Shown here: piece by piece, positions 12,058 to 12,604 of the stretch
How the letters are laid out: every line of letters begins with the position of its first letter
How positions within the stretch are numbered: the first letter of the stretch is position 1
Source: Pseudomonadaceae bacterium
Lineage (GTDB): Bacteria; Pseudomonadota; Alphaproteobacteria; UBA2136; UBA6156
Reading direction: 5' to 3'
Length of the DNA: 12,604 bases
NCBI GenBank assembly: GCA_947464215.1
Contig: CANHVX010000017.1
Coordinates: forward strand, 1-12,604
Program-made: the position numbers and the translations under genes
The notes under the pieces: generated by a model
What the model was told of the DNA's origin: nothing
What the model saw: the letters and a program-made list of their open reading frames with translations, nothing else
The model's database searches: none

Positions 12058-12549
12058 CTAGCTGTTGGACAACTTGGTGACCACGTCTTTGGTGGCCAAC
12101 AACGGGGCCACGATCCCGCTCTCGGATTCGGCCTGGGCCGTTGCGCTACGTTGCGTGCACTGCGCTTCGATTTTGGCGCCATCGGAAATGTGAATACTTC
12201 CATACACCACACGGCCGCGAATAAGGGCGTTGGTGCGGCACTCGAGCTTCTCTTCGATTTCCATCGGGCCGTTCACCGTGCCATCGGCCAGCACGCTGGT
12301 GGCATAGACCGGGCCATTGATAACCGCGCCCTTGCTGACCACCAATTGGCCCTTGCCGCCTTCGAAGACGCTGACCTTACCATCGATACGGCCATCGACA
12401 CGCAACTGGCCGCTGAAATAGACATCGCCACGGATTTGCAAATTGCCGGTGATGAGGCAGTGACCGTCGATATCGCGTGGGTCGACCACGTCGAGCGAGA
12501 CACCCTCGGCTTTGGGCTTTTTGCCTTTGGAACCTAAGAACCACAACAT
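12058..12549 (-). CDS. Bactofilin
   Basis: Bactofilin family (DUF583/PF04519), polymer-forming cytoskeletal protein. It has 163 residues from ATG 12549; GTG 12558 would add three. The short N-terminus MLWFLGSKGKKPKAEG, hydrophobic then basic, looks like the membrane-binding tip described for bactofilins. The core, about 30-130, is a beta-helix with repeating turns (GNLQIRGDVYFSGQLRVDGR, then GKVSVFEGG, GAVINGPVYA, GTVNGPMEIE, LIRGRVVYGSIHISDGAKIE). The tail is disordered. Bactofilins organise cell shape, stalks or wall synthesis; no peptidase partner is visible in the window. AGGGTG 7 nt upstream supports ATG 12549. It is first gene of the leftward pair; the promoter would lie in or beyond 12550-12604. 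Confidence 0.94.
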   Translation of the reverse strand: MLWFLGSKGKKPKAEGVSLDVVDPRDIDGHCLITGNLQIRGDVYFSGQLRVDGRIDGKVSVFEGGKGQLVVSKGAVINGPVYATSVLADGTVNGPMEIEEKLECRTNALIRGRVVYGSIHISDGAKIEAQCTQRSATAQAESESGIVAPLLATKDVVTKLSNS

Positions 12550-12604
12550 GGACGGCACCCTAACCTATTTCCGCTGAAAAATCCAGCCCGGCCCGCGCCT
12601 GCCC

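Noticed and set aside
9453..12565. Octamer GGTTAGGG or its complement at 9453-9460, 11233-11240 and 12558-12565, near three gene starts
   Set aside because: Only three copies in mixed orientation and at unequal distances; chance cannot be excluded in 12.6 kb.

Overview
The window is a GC-rich (roughly 60-65 % by eye) bacterial chromosome segment, most likely from an alphaproteobacterium. The evidence is gene order: sfsA-map-radC next to a stand-alone molybdopterin-binding (CinA N-domain) gene, and a short coiled-coil gene abutting zapA and followed by the 5-formyl-THF cyclo-ligase gene, with a pgk-family gene on the other side. These are arrangements I associate with that class. I cannot assign a genus. 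No rRNA, tRNA, CRISPR array or transposase gene was seen.

Layout. Positions 1-1200 carry no credible gene. They hold a dense mosaic of short palindromic repeats of at least four families, all ending in the same ATGAC (GTCAT on the other strand). The mosaic includes a ~160 bp segment duplicated 234 bp away and one palindrome nested inside another. Positions 1209-1970 are a decayed secreted tail-fibre/adhesin-like gene with two apparent frameshifts and a collapsed glycine-rich C-terminus; another copy of the repeat follows it at 2018-2056. From 2069 on, the segment is compact housekeeping DNA. Leftward: sfsA-map-radC (4306-2069). Rightward, divergent from it: a PolB-type 3'-5' exonuclease, the CinA-like MPT-binding protein and a GNAT acetyltransferase (4328-6459). 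Leftward: a coiled-coil gene (candidate ZauP), zapA, fau and a double-ATPase peptide ABC transporter gene (9431-6456). Rightward: a phosphoglycerate-kinase-like gene (9588-10790). A bidirectional terminator separates it from a small Ala/Pro-rich membrane-anchored protein (leftward). Finally a leftward bactofilin / gamma-carbonic-anhydrase-like pair ends the window.

How they fit together. RadC, the exonuclease and possibly SfsA are nucleic-acid proteins. Map trims nascent proteins. ZapA and its coiled-coil partner act on the FtsZ ring, and bactofilin is cytoskeletal. Fau is folate repair, and the ABC ATPase probably energises peptide import with permeases encoded elsewhere.

The observation most worth follow-up is the phosphoglycerate-kinase homologue. 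Its 3-phosphoglycerate-binding N-domain residues are intact, but the hallmark nucleotide-domain motifs (GGGDT, WNGPxG, TGGGAS and the catalytic Lys of GGAKV) are replaced, suggesting a non-canonical or inactive paralogue. Second is a pattern of possible leaderless transcription: four gene starts have a -10-like box only 6-7 nt upstream of the ATG. Two of these are divergent and overlap in a 21 bp gap. All promoter calls are by eye.
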